Assembly (NCBI RefSeq): GCF_003946265.1
Contig: NZ_RHNO01000002.1
Span: 1-64,000 of the forward strand
Direction: 5' to 3'
DNA from: Levilactobacillus yonginensis
GTDB taxonomy: Bacteria > Bacillota > Bacilli > Lactobacillales > Lactobacillaceae
DNA length: 64,000 nucleotides
Numbering within the stretch: position 1 is the stretch's first letter; every line of letters starts with the position of its first letter. Shown here piece after piece: positions 16,677 through 23,514 of the stretch. A program made the translations under genes and the position numbers. The notes beneath the pieces were generated by a model that had not been told where the DNA came from, ran no database searches, and saw nothing but the letters and a program-made list of their open reading frames with translations.

Positions 16677-16688
16677 GACAGCTTTTAA
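16677..16688 (-). promoter_or_regulatory. Shared 12-mer in the leader of the 16261-16653 gene
   Basis: The minus strand reads TTAAAAGCTGTC, identical to 13751-13762. Surrounding bases (a GGACCAAA/GTCCAAAA stretch upstream and TTTCCGGAG downstream) are also similar. Confidence 0.35.
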
Positions 16689-16728
16689 GGACTTCAGAAT
16701 TTGGTCCAAGTGCATTCATGAAAATCCC

Positions 16729-16758
16729 AATAAAAATAGCCTGCCTACGCAGGCTATT
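16729..16758 (-). terminator. Terminator of ndk
   Basis: Stem AATAGCCTGC/GCAGGCTATT with a 4-nt loop, followed on the minus strand by TTTATT. Confidence 0.8.
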
Positions 16759-16767
16759 ACCGATCAT

Positions 16768-17229
16768 TTATTTCTTGTTACCACTTTGTTTGTGAGCGGC
16801 CACTGCCAGTTCAGGGAACCAAATAGCAATTTCATGGTGGGCGTTTTCACGGCTGTCTGAGGTATGGATGATATTCCGCAGAATACCATCGGGATATTCG
16901 TGGGCAAAGTCGCCCCGAATTGTTCCTGGTTGGGCATCGTTGGTCCGGGTCTTACCAGCCAAGTTGTGGACCGCCTTTACCACGTCAGTCCCAGTTACAA
17001 TGATAGCAACGAGTGGGCCCTCCTTCATGTAGGTTTCAATTTCATGGAAGTAGGGTTTCTCGACCTGCTCTCGATAGTGTTGTCTTAATTGTTCGTCAGT
17101 TGCATTGACAACCTTTAATGCAGAAATCTGGAATCGCTTACGTTCGAACCGAGAAATAATTTCACCAATATGACCTTCGGCAACGCCGTCGGGTTTAACT
17201 AATACTAAAGTCTTTTCAGAATTTGCCAT
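16768..17229 (-). CDS. ndk: Nucleoside diphosphate kinase
   Basis: Ndk equilibrates nucleoside di- and triphosphates through a phospho-His intermediate. The 153-residue protein has the N-terminal TLVLVKPDGV strand, the TRTNDAQPGTIRGDF nucleotide loop and the active-site motif NIIHTSDS with the catalytic His. The ATG at 17229 follows AAGGAGGTTT and gives the canonical family start; the longer frame to 17262 has no support. It is transcribed alone with its own terminator. Confidence 0.96.
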   Translation of the reverse strand: MANSEKTLVLVKPDGVAEGHIGEIISRFERKRFQISALKVVNATDEQLRQHYREQVEKPYFHEIETYMKEGPLVAIIVTGTDVVKAVHNLAGKTRTNDAQPGTIRGDFAHEYPDGILRNIIHTSDSRENAHHEIAIWFPELAVAAHKQSGNKK

Positions 17230-17335
17230 GGTAGAAACCTCCTTGATTTTAGAACAACTCACAATTGCTCAGTGTCTAACAAGTTGTTACCCTAAATTGT
17301 AGAAGAAGCGGGGTCTGCCGTCAACTAAGTTCTGA

Positions 17336-17371
17336 TAAAAAAAGCGCTAATCATTAAAAAATAATCAGCGC
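17336..17371 (-). terminator. Terminator of the pspC-like gene
   Basis: GCGCTGATTA pairs with TGATTAGCGC (two wobble pairs) on the minus strand, followed by seven T. Confidence 0.8.
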
Positions 17372-17379
17372 AATAATAT

Positions 17380-17565
17380 TTAAGCGGGATCACCCATGAT
17401 CATCCAGAGAATTAAATAGACAATTAGCCCTGGAAACATTGGCGTGATGGTTAAAACGACGAAAAGTAACCGAGCAACGCCAACGTTCCAGTCGAAGTGC
17501 TCCGCTAAGCCGCCAATTACCCCAGCAAATACTTGATTTGAACGGGAACGATGAATATTCTTCAT
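17380..17565 (-). CDS. PspC-domain small membrane protein
   Basis: The 61-residue protein is a minimal PspC domain: RSRSNQVFAGVIGGLAEHFD then a transmembrane segment (about 30-54, GVARLLFVVLTITPMFPGLI). PspC proteins are stress-related membrane proteins; in Firmicutes they occur alone or fused to LiaI/DUF-type sensors of envelope stress. ATG at 17565 has GGGAGGTATTC upstream. It starts 17 nt after the phosphatase gene and is likely co-transcribed with it. Confidence 0.85.
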   Translation of the reverse strand: MKNIHRSRSNQVFAGVIGGLAEHFDWNVGVARLLFVVLTITPMFPGLIVYLILWMIMGDPA

Positions 17566-17582
17566 ACGAATACCTCCCTAGA

Positions 17583-18245
17583 TTAGGACTGGAAATCAAT
17601 CCGATTGAAGAAGTCAACGTGGACATCATCATCTGTGATTTCGAGTTTGGTGATACTGCCATTGATGGTCGGAATACCTTCGTCCAATTCTGGTGCAAAT
17701 CGGTCAACAATCGACCGAATTGTCATCCCGTGAGAAACTACCAGGACGGATTCACCATCTTTGGTGTTGGCCCGGAGCTTATCAAAGCCACGGTCGAGTC
17801 GTTTCCAGAACATAGCATCGTCTTCAGCATCTTCATATAGATCAGCCTTCCGAATCAGGTCACGGGCCCGTTCAAGACCATACTTGCCTAGAATATCGGA
17901 TTCAGAGGTCAAATTGACCTGGGCACCGACGAATTGCCACATTTGGTTGCCGTCATTACCTTCGAAATAGCCAAAGCATTGTTCCCGAAATTCAGGATAC
18001 TGGTAGGAAACGATGTTGACGTTGTCTTGGTTTTGCCGTAAAGCTAACCGAGACGTTTCAATGGTTCGACCCGAATCACTGCTGTAGGCAGCTGCGAGTT
18101 TGACGTTACTGAGTTGTTTCCCCGCACGAACCGCATCCGCGCGGCCTTTTTCAGTTAGTGGTGAGTCAACCCAACCCTGAACCTTATTGTAGTGATTCAG
18201 CATGGTCTGACCGTGACGAACAAAATAAGCGGTAAACTTTTTCAT
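17583..18245 (-). CDS. Histidine phosphatase / phosphoglycerate mutase-like protein
   Basis: A 220-residue member of the histidine phosphatase (dPGM-like, GpmB) superfamily. FVRHGQTMLN near residue 8 holds the phospho-accepting His, and VVSHGMTIRS near 169 holds the second His. EFREQCFGYFEGN supplies the catalytic acid region. Many lactobacilli carry several such paralogues with broad or unknown substrates, so a glycolytic role is not implied. Start ATG at 18245 has AAAGGGGCATT upstream. Confidence 0.85.
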   Translation of the reverse strand: MKKFTAYFVRHGQTMLNHYNKVQGWVDSPLTEKGRADAVRAGKQLSNVKLAAAYSSDSGRTIETSRLALRQNQDNVNIVSYQYPEFREQCFGYFEGNDGNQMWQFVGAQVNLTSESDILGKYGLERARDLIRKADLYEDAEDDAMFWKRLDRGFDKLRANTKDGESVLVVSHGMTIRSIVDRFAPELDEGIPTINGSITKLEITDDDVHVDFFNRIDFQS

Positions 18246-18420
18246 AAATGAATGCCCCTTTTCGTTGACTCCATTATTGTTACGTCCTTAGTATAGCAAG
18301 CTCTATGAAAGAACGCGACGGTTTTACTCGATAAATTAAGGCCGGAAACAATTCCAGGTGATTTCAACAGTTATTTTTTCTAATGCGTGCTAAAGTAAAG
18401 GGCAATAGGAGATGATGCGT

Positions 18421-19302
18421 ATGAGTACTGAAAGTAGTTATCGGTATACGGGAGAGCGATCCGTTGACCTCTCTCAGCTGGCAACCAAGGCTAGTCGGGT
18501 TCCTGAAGCTAGTGTCATCAACAATGCCATAGAGGCTAACGTGGCCGCGTTGAGTGACCTACAAAGTCGGCTTTACTCGCAACAGCAGGCGGGAGTCATC
18601 ATTATTTTACAGGGAATGGATACAGCTGGTAAGGATGGCCTTATTCGCCACGTATTTAGCGGGTTGAATCCCGCTGGAACGAGCGTGGTAAGTTTTAAGC
18701 AACCGACCCATCTTCAATTAGACCATGATTTTTTATGGCGAATTAATCAGGAATTGCCAAGGCGAGGGGAGATTCGGGTATTTAACCGCTCACAGTATGA
18801 AGACGTTCTGATTAGCCGGGTTCATCCAGAAATTATTCTGGGTCAGAATCTTCCGGGAATTACGAAATTAGCAGATGTTGATGATCGGTTCTTTGCAAAA
18901 CGCTATGGTGATTTGCGGAACTACGAAAAGTATTTGCGGCACCAAGGATTTGTGACGATTAAATTTTTCCTCCACCTGTCTAAGGAGGAACAGACCAAAC
19001 GGTTTGAACGGCGAATCGAAATTCCTAGTAAGAATTGGAAGTTCTCGCCGAGTGATATGACCGAGCGGGCGTTTTGGCAGGACTATCAAATTGCCTATAC
19101 CAAGATGCTGGAACATACGGCTACCAAGAAGCAACCATGGTACTTGATTCCCGCTGATGACAAGGCGGTTGCCCGGCTGATTGTTTCAAATATTTTAGTT
19201 GAACGATTGCGGGAATTAGATCCAAGTTACCCAGTCGTGAGTGCGTCCGAACAAGAAAAACTCAAAACAATCTTGAGGCAACTAAAAGAAGGAGAATTGT
19301 AA
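18421..19302 (+). CDS. Polyphosphate kinase 2 family protein
   Basis: PPK2 enzymes transfer phosphate between polyphosphate and nucleotides. This 293-residue single-domain form has the P-loop GMDTAGKDG near residue 66, the polyphosphate-side RHVFSGLNPAGTSVVSFKQP, the FNRSQYEDVLISRVHPE lid region and a basic ERRIEIPSKNWKFS segment. It matches class I-type PPK2s of Firmicutes; whether it prefers AMP, ADP or GDP cannot be read. ATG at 18421 is chosen over the ATGs at 18412/18415 because TAGGAG (18406) gives 9-nt spacing. Transcribed alone. Confidence 0.9.
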   Translation: MSTESSYRYTGERSVDLSQLATKASRVPEASVINNAIEANVAALSDLQSRLYSQQQAGVIIILQGMDTAGKDGLIRHVFSGLNPAGTSVVSFKQPTHLQLDHDFLWRINQELPRRGEIRVFNRSQYEDVLISRVHPEIILGQNLPGITKLADVDDRFFAKRYGDLRNYEKYLRHQGFVTIKFFLHLSKEEQTKRFERRIEIPSKNWKFSPSDMTERAFWQDYQIAYTKMLEHTATKKQPWYLIPADDKAVARLIVSNILVERLRELDPSYPVVSASEQEKLKTILRQLKEGEL

Positions 19303-19308
19303 TATACA

Positions 19309-19368
19309 ATTAGCTATGTATCAGCTAATAGTCGCGAATTTAGATTGCTATAATTGTATATAGCAATC
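19309..19368 (+). other. Two adjacent inverted repeats between ppk2 and mvaS
   Basis: ATTAGCT/AGCTAAT (19309-19329) and the perfect 10-bp pair GATTGCTATA/TATAGCAATC (19343-19368). Neither has a T-run, so they look more like operator or leader elements than terminators. Confidence 0.4.
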
Positions 19369-19453
19369 GTCCTTGATTTGCCCTCACCAGTCATAAAATG
19401 GTACAGTAGTTTCATTAATTAGTGAGGATTTAGCCTCAAGGAGGAAATAGAAC

Positions 19454-20626
19454 ATGACGGTGACGGTTGGTATTGATAAGATGGGCTTTTATACACCAGG
19501 CATGTATCTGGACATGACCGATTTGGCCCGTGCACGGCATGATGATCCTAACAAATACTTGATTGGGATTGGCCAGTCTAAGCAGGCAGTAATTCCACCA
19601 ACCCAAGACGTTGTAACCATGGCTGCGAACGCTGCTAGTCAGTTCATGACACCGGAGATTAAGCAGAATATTGCGATGGTGTTGTTTGGAACTGAGTCCG
19701 GTATCGATAACTCTAAAGCGACTGCCGTTTATTTGGCGCATCTCTTGGATCTGCCACAAACGACTCGAGCGGTGGAAATTAAACAAGCCTGTTACGGCGC
19801 AACGGCGGGACTACAACTTGCGGCAGATTATGTCCGCGTTCATCCCGAAGCTAAGGTATTGGTCGTTGGTGCTGACATTGCCCGATACGGGTTACGAACG
19901 GCTGGTGAGGTCACGCAAGGTGGCGGGGCAGTTGCATTCTTAGTAACGGCCAATCCTCAGATTCTAGCGCTCGATGAAGTCAGCAGTTATCACACTGAAG
20001 ACGTTATGGACTTCTGGCGGCCGGTTTATCGGACGGAGGCTTTGGTCGACGGTAAATATTCAACGAACGTTTACTTAGACTTCTTTAAGACGGTGTGGGC
20101 AGACTATCAACAGCAAACGTCTCGTAAAATTGCTGATTTTGATGCGTTTATTTTCCACATTCCGTTTACGAAGATGGGACGCAAGGGATTGCGGCAGATT
20201 CTGCCAGAAGCCACGCCAGATCATCAAGCTGAGCTGACCGCAGCTTTTGAAGCCAGTCAGGAAGACAATCGCAACGTTGGGAATTTGTATACTGGGTCTT
20301 TGTACTTAAGCTTTCTATCTCTTCTCCGGCACGGGGATTTAAGCGCAGGCAAGCAAATTGGTTTCTTTAGTTATGGTTCTGGTGCGGAGGGTGAATTCTT
20401 CAGTGGCAAGATTCAACCTGATTATCAGCAGGGCTACGACGAATCAGCTATCAGTCAACTACTGACCAAACGGCGGCGGGTTTCCGTAACTGAATATGAA
20501 GAAATTTTTAATCAACGCCTCGATACAGTTGGTAGTGATCAGCGATTGGCGCTTGACGAAGAGTCAGCCCAATACTATTTAGCTGGTCGTTTGAATGAGC
20601 AACGTCAATATAAAATTCAAAAATAA
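19454..20626 (+). CDS. mvaS: Hydroxymethylglutaryl-CoA synthase
   Basis: MvaS condenses acetoacetyl-CoA with acetyl-CoA to HMG-CoA, the first committed step of the mevalonate pathway that supplies IPP in lactobacilli. The 390-residue protein begins VGIDKMGFYTPGMYLDM. The nucleophilic Cys lies in EIKQACYGATAGLQL near residue 111, the catalytic His in FDAFIFHIPFTKMG near 234, and the C-terminal SYGSGAEGEFFSG is conserved. ATG at 19454 follows CAAGGAGGAAA. The isoprenoid product feeds uppS in this window. Confidence 0.95.
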   Translation: MTVTVGIDKMGFYTPGMYLDMTDLARARHDDPNKYLIGIGQSKQAVIPPTQDVVTMAANAASQFMTPEIKQNIAMVLFGTESGIDNSKATAVYLAHLLDLPQTTRAVEIKQACYGATAGLQLAADYVRVHPEAKVLVVGADIARYGLRTAGEVTQGGGAVAFLVTANPQILALDEVSSYHTEDVMDFWRPVYRTEALVDGKYSTNVYLDFFKTVWADYQQQTSRKIADFDAFIFHIPFTKMGRKGLRQILPEATPDHQAELTAAFEASQEDNRNVGNLYTGSLYLSFLSLLRHGDLSAGKQIGFFSYGSGAEGEFFSGKIQPDYQQGYDESAISQLLTKRRRVSVTEYEEIFNQRLDTVGSDQRLALDEESAQYYLAGRLNEQRQYKIQK

Positions 20627-20655
20627 AAGGACGCCCATAAGGCGTCCTTTTCCAT
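20625..20655 (+). terminator. Terminator of mvaS (bidirectional with 20656-21237)
   Basis: An 11-bp perfect stem AAAAGGACGCC/GGCGTCCTTTT with a 5-nt loop lies between convergent genes. Confidence 0.85.
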
Positions 20656-21237
20656 TTATTCAAATTCGTTCTTGGTAACGTAGCCATCTTTGAAGACGAG
20701 CACGGGTGATTGTCCTTTTAGACCAAGGGTCAATGAGTAACCCTTACCCAACGCTTTTTCTAGGGACTGACTGGTTTGCGTAAAGTTGCTGACAAACTTA
20801 GGCCATTTGGCTTGCTTGGCCTGACTTGGATCTTTTTCCAAAGCCTTAATGGTTTTAACTAGGTCCGAGTTCGTAATAGTCAAGACGTACGTTTTAGTTT
20901 TTTGATTAAACGTAACTGGTCCAAGCTTATGCAACGACTTGTTGAGTTCCTTCCGAACGGTTTCCTCATTTTGCGACCGGCTGGCCGTGCTACTGGATGA
21001 AGTGAAGGGGTGGCTAGAAGCTAGGCTAGCACGCTTGCTTGAAGTTTCAGTGCTCGAAGACTGGTGACTATTTGACCAGTAGGGTAGTTTCCAAATTGAG
21101 ACACCCGTTAAGACTAACGCAATCGCTAAAACAATGGCTGACCCGATAGGTGAATCGTGGTGCTGGATGGCAGTAGCCATTGAGAAAATGGCAATGACTG
21201 CCAAAAAAATACCAAAAATAACAAAACCAAGAATCAT
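20656..21237 (-). CDS. Hypothetical two-TM protein with Ser-rich linker
   Basis: This 193-residue protein has two N-terminal transmembrane helices (about 2-21 and 31-50), a Ser/Thr-rich extracellular linker (about 57-88), and a soluble C-terminal domain of about 100 residues (RKELNKSLHKLGPVTFNQKT, then SDLVKTIKALEKDPS and GYSLTLGLKGQSPVLVFKDG). The C-terminal part resembles small DUF domains found outside the membrane in lactobacilli, but I cannot name it. ATG at 21237 has GGGGGGATTC upstream. Convergent with mvaS. Confidence 0.65.
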   Translation of the reverse strand: MILGFVIFGIFLAVIAIFSMATAIQHHDSPIGSAIVLAIALVLTGVSIWKLPYWSNSHQSSSTETSSKRASLASSHPFTSSSSTASRSQNEETVRKELNKSLHKLGPVTFNQKTKTYVLTITNSDLVKTIKALEKDPSQAKQAKWPKFVSNFTQTSQSLEKALGKGYSLTLGLKGQSPVLVFKDGYVTKNEFE

Positions 21238-21460
21238 AGGTGAATCCCCCCAAGTTACGTGTCTTAAGCTAAGTATAGCATGAAATAATTATTGTTTGAA
21301 TGGTTGGCCGATCATTTGTGAAAAGTCGAATAATAAGGTGAGTAATCTTTTCTATTTGGAATAATGTGAATTATAACCGAATATTAATTTTAAATAGGTC
21401 GCCAACCGTTAACTTTTCCAGTATAATAGGGCTATTCAAGAGAGAAATGAGGAGATTAGT

Positions 21461-21901
21461 GTGACTAACGTATATTTAGCAGGACCATTCTTTGATGACG
21501 AACAGATTGCCCGCATCGAACGGGTGGAAAAAGCCTTAGCAGCTAACCCACGCGTAGCGAACGTCTTCAGCCCCCGGTTGAGTGAGATTCCTGGGCTAAC
21601 CATGGGAACCCCTGAATGGGCCACACAGACCTTTGAAATGGATGTTCATCAAATTGACCAGGCCGACGTTGTCGTGGCTTTGGTAGACTTTGTGGGGGAC
21701 CAGGTAGATTCTGGAACCGCCTTTGAAATTGGGTACGCCTTTCACAGCAAGAAACCAGTCGTCATTCTGCACGAAAAGGATACCATTCTGAACCTGATGA
21801 TCGCTGAGGGCTTACACGCCTACTTACGAGAAGCAGAATCATTAGCTGCCTATGATTTCTCCACGTTGCCTGAGAGTCATTATTCAGGAAAAGTTATCTA
21901 G
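21461..21901 (+). CDS. ntd: Nucleoside 2-deoxyribosyltransferase
   Basis: This enzyme exchanges the base of 2'-deoxynucleosides and is a classic Lactobacillus salvage enzyme. The 146-residue protein has the N-terminal VYLAGPFFDDEQI, the MDVHQIDQADVVVALVDF strand and the active-site Glu in SGTAFEIGYAF near residue 90. The C-terminus is close to the length of the L. leichmannii and L. helveticus enzymes (about 157-167), slightly shorter. The initiator is GTG at 21461 behind GAGGAGATTA. Whether purine-only (PDT) or general (NDT) cannot be told. Confidence 0.9.
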   Translation: MTNVYLAGPFFDDEQIARIERVEKALAANPRVANVFSPRLSEIPGLTMGTPEWATQTFEMDVHQIDQADVVVALVDFVGDQVDSGTAFEIGYAFHSKKPVVILHEKDTILNLMIAEGLHAYLREAESLAAYDFSTLPESHYSGKVI

Positions 21902-21931
21902 GATTGTCGGTTAAGTATAATAGGTGACATT

Positions 21932-21975
21932 AAAAAATGAGGCCGAGATATTATATCTCGGCCTCATTTTTTTAA
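21932..21975. terminator. Bidirectional terminator between ntd and lexA
   Basis: A nearly perfect palindrome centred on GAGATATTATATCTC, with an arm GAGGCCGAG/CTCGGCCTC flanked by A6 and T7. Confidence 0.9.
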
Positions 21976-21980
21976 ATAAA

Positions 21981-22610
21981 TTAGTGAACGTCATCACGGA
22001 AGAGGCCAACGACTCGGCCCAAAATGCTAACATGATTTAAGATAATTGGCGCCATTGTGTCATTCTCGGGTTGTAGCCGGAAATGATCGGCTTCCTTAAA
22101 GAATCGTTTGCAGGTTGCTTCATTATCTTCAGTCATAGCAATGACGATGTCACCGTTGTCAGCTGACTGTTGCCGACGAACGATCACTTGATCACCATTT
22201 AAGATACCGATGTTGATCATACTTTCGCCACGAATCGTCAACATAAACAATTGATCGTCATCATTTTCAAATTCTGGGGGAACTGGGAAGTAATCAGTTG
22301 CTTCCTGAACGGCCAGAATTGGTTCTCCGGCCGTAACCGTTCCTAAAACGGGAATCTTAGTCTGTTGTTCGTGAACACCCAGTTCTTCCAAACCCGCAGC
22401 CGTGACTTCCAATGCCCGGGGCTTCGTTGGATCTTTAGTCAAGAGACCCTTCTTTTCCAGACGGGCGATGTGACCGTGGACCGTAGAGGTCGAAGAGAGA
22501 GCTACGGCTTCACCAATTTCGCGGACAGTTGGTGGATATCCTTTTTCATTGACCCGTTCCCAGATGAAACGAAGAACGGCCATTTGTTTGCTTTCTGATG
22601 CTTTACTCAT
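21981..22610 (-). CDS. lexA: SOS repressor LexA
   Basis: LexA represses DNA-damage genes and self-cleaves when RecA is activated. The 209-residue protein has an N-terminal winged helix ([20 protein letters not shown]), the Ala-Gly cleavage site in TVTAGEPI near residue 95, the nucleophile Ser in GESMINIGI near 133 and the Lys in ATCKRFF near 170. The usual (I/V) before that Lys is Cys here. ATG at 22610 follows GAGGTGG; the upstream ATG at 22634 lacks a ribosome binding site. Autoregulated through the LexA box at 22681. Confidence 0.95.
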   Translation of the reverse strand: MSKASESKQMAVLRFIWERVNEKGYPPTVREIGEAVALSSTSTVHGHIARLEKKGLLTKDPTKPRALEVTAAGLEELGVHEQQTKIPVLGTVTAGEPILAVQEATDYFPVPPEFENDDDQLFMLTIRGESMINIGILNGDQVIVRRQQSADNGDIVIAMTEDNEATCKRFFKEADHFRLQPENDTMAPIILNHVSILGRVVGLFRDDVH

Positions 22611-22654
22611 AGTTGCTGCCACCTCGTTCGTCATTCGATTTATAGTTTAGTTAG

Positions 22655-22683
22655 AGTGTAGCATAGGTAGCGAACATTTTCAA
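22655..22683 (-). promoter_or_regulatory. lexA promoter
   Basis: On the minus strand TTGAAA (-35, 22678-22683) and TACACT (-10, 22655-22660) are 17 bp apart. The LexA box begins over the -35. Confidence 0.75.
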
Positions 22684-22694
22684 ACAGATGTTCG
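22681..22694. promoter_or_regulatory. LexA (SOS) box
   Basis: CAAACAGATGTTCG matches the Gram-positive consensus CGAACATATGTTCG at 12 of 14 positions. It overlaps the lexA -35 and lies 10 bp upstream of the ynzC -35. Confidence 0.85.
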
Positions 22695-22704
22695 GTTGAA
22701 TCAG

Positions 22705-22733
22705 TTGAAATCTGAAAATAACCCTGATATGAT
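22705..22733 (+). promoter_or_regulatory. ynzC promoter
   Basis: TTGAAA (22705-22710), 17-bp spacer, TATGAT (22728-22733). Confidence 0.75.
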
Positions 22734-22801
22734 AGGTCATGGCTTGAAAACAAGCGGTACGACCCGCTACAATGGGTCAAGTAAATAAAGGAGGTTTGTT
22801 C

Positions 22802-23050
22802 ATGGCAGAACCAACGATGGACACCTTATTAGTCCGGATTAATGAACTCGCCCACAAAGCGAAAGGCGAAGGGCTTACGCCTGCTGAAACGGCAGAGCGG
22901 GCCAAGTTACGTAAACAGTATCTTAAACTGTTTAGAGCAAGCTTTAAGAGCCAGGTTGAAATGATGCAAGTCTACAACGACCAAGGCGAAGAAGTGACCC
23001 CTGAAAAAGTTCGAGAAGTTCAACGGAAAAAGGGTTTACGGGACGATTAA
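22802..23050 (+). CDS. DUF896 / YnzC family protein
   Basis: An 82-residue small protein of the UPF0291/DUF896 family (B. subtilis YnzC), a two-helix bundle: NELAHKAKGEGLTPAETAER then RAKLRKQYLKLFRASFKSQV. In B. subtilis ynzC belongs to the SOS-induced yneA-yneB-ynzC operon divergent from lexA. Here only the ynzC member is present at that position, so yneA (division inhibitor) and yneB have been lost or moved. ATG at 22802 follows AAAGGAGGTTTG. Likely LexA-controlled. Confidence 0.85.
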   Translation: MAEPTMDTLLVRINELAHKAKGEGLTPAETAERAKLRKQYLKLFRASFKSQVEMMQVYNDQGEEVTPEKVREVQRKKGLRDD

Positions 23051-23152
23051 TTAGGAAAGCGACTCCCAATTAGGGATTCGCTCTTTTAATTTGCGTTAAA
23101 TTTGTGTAAAATTGTGTATTGAATGACGTTTCGAAGAAGGAGGGGAATCGAT

Positions 23153-23377
23153 TTGCACACTTGGATATGGATCTTAATCCTCATTGTGGTCGCTTTGGCC
23201 AGTGCTGCCGCAGGTTTCTACGGCGCCCGTAAGTACATGGAAAACTACTTGAAGAAGAATCCACCGATCAACGAAGATCAATTACGAGCAATGATGTTAC
23301 AAATGGGGCAAAAGCCTTCACAACGTAAGTTACATCAAATGATGAATGCGATGCAACAAAACGCGAACAAAAAGTAA
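23153..23377 (+). CDS. YneF family (UPF0154) small membrane protein
   Basis: A 74-residue protein with one N-terminal transmembrane segment (about 4-24) and a conserved soluble tail [20 protein letters not shown], the mark of the YneF family of Firmicutes. Function unknown. TTG at 23153 is chosen because AAGGAGGGG stands 9 nt upstream and the family begins with the membrane segment; the ATG at 23123 would place a ribosome binding site inside the gene. The lexA-ynzC-yneF neighbourhood is conserved in bacilli. Confidence 0.85.
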   Translation: MHTWIWILILIVVALASAAAGFYGARKYMENYLKKNPPINEDQLRAMMLQMGQKPSQRKLHQMMNAMQQNANKK

Positions 23378-23394
23378 GGGTTGCCTTACTTCCT

Positions 23395-23432
23395 AGACTC
23401 ATCACCGTTTTCAACGGGGTGAGTCTTTTTTG
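23395..23432 (+). terminator. Terminator of yneF
   Basis: The stem AGACTCA/TGAGTCT, extended by CCGTT/AACGG with one bulge, is followed by TTTTTT. Confidence 0.85.
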
Positions 23433-23514
23433 TTGTATTTTATGAAAATATCTGTAAACTATATTAGTCTGTGCTATATTTTAATCGTATTCTAATTTTT
23501 AAGGAGGGATGTTC

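Noticed and set aside
16402-16860. Plus-strand frames opposite the RGTW gene and ndk
   Set aside because: No ribosome binding site; the minus-strand genes have clear signals and terminators.
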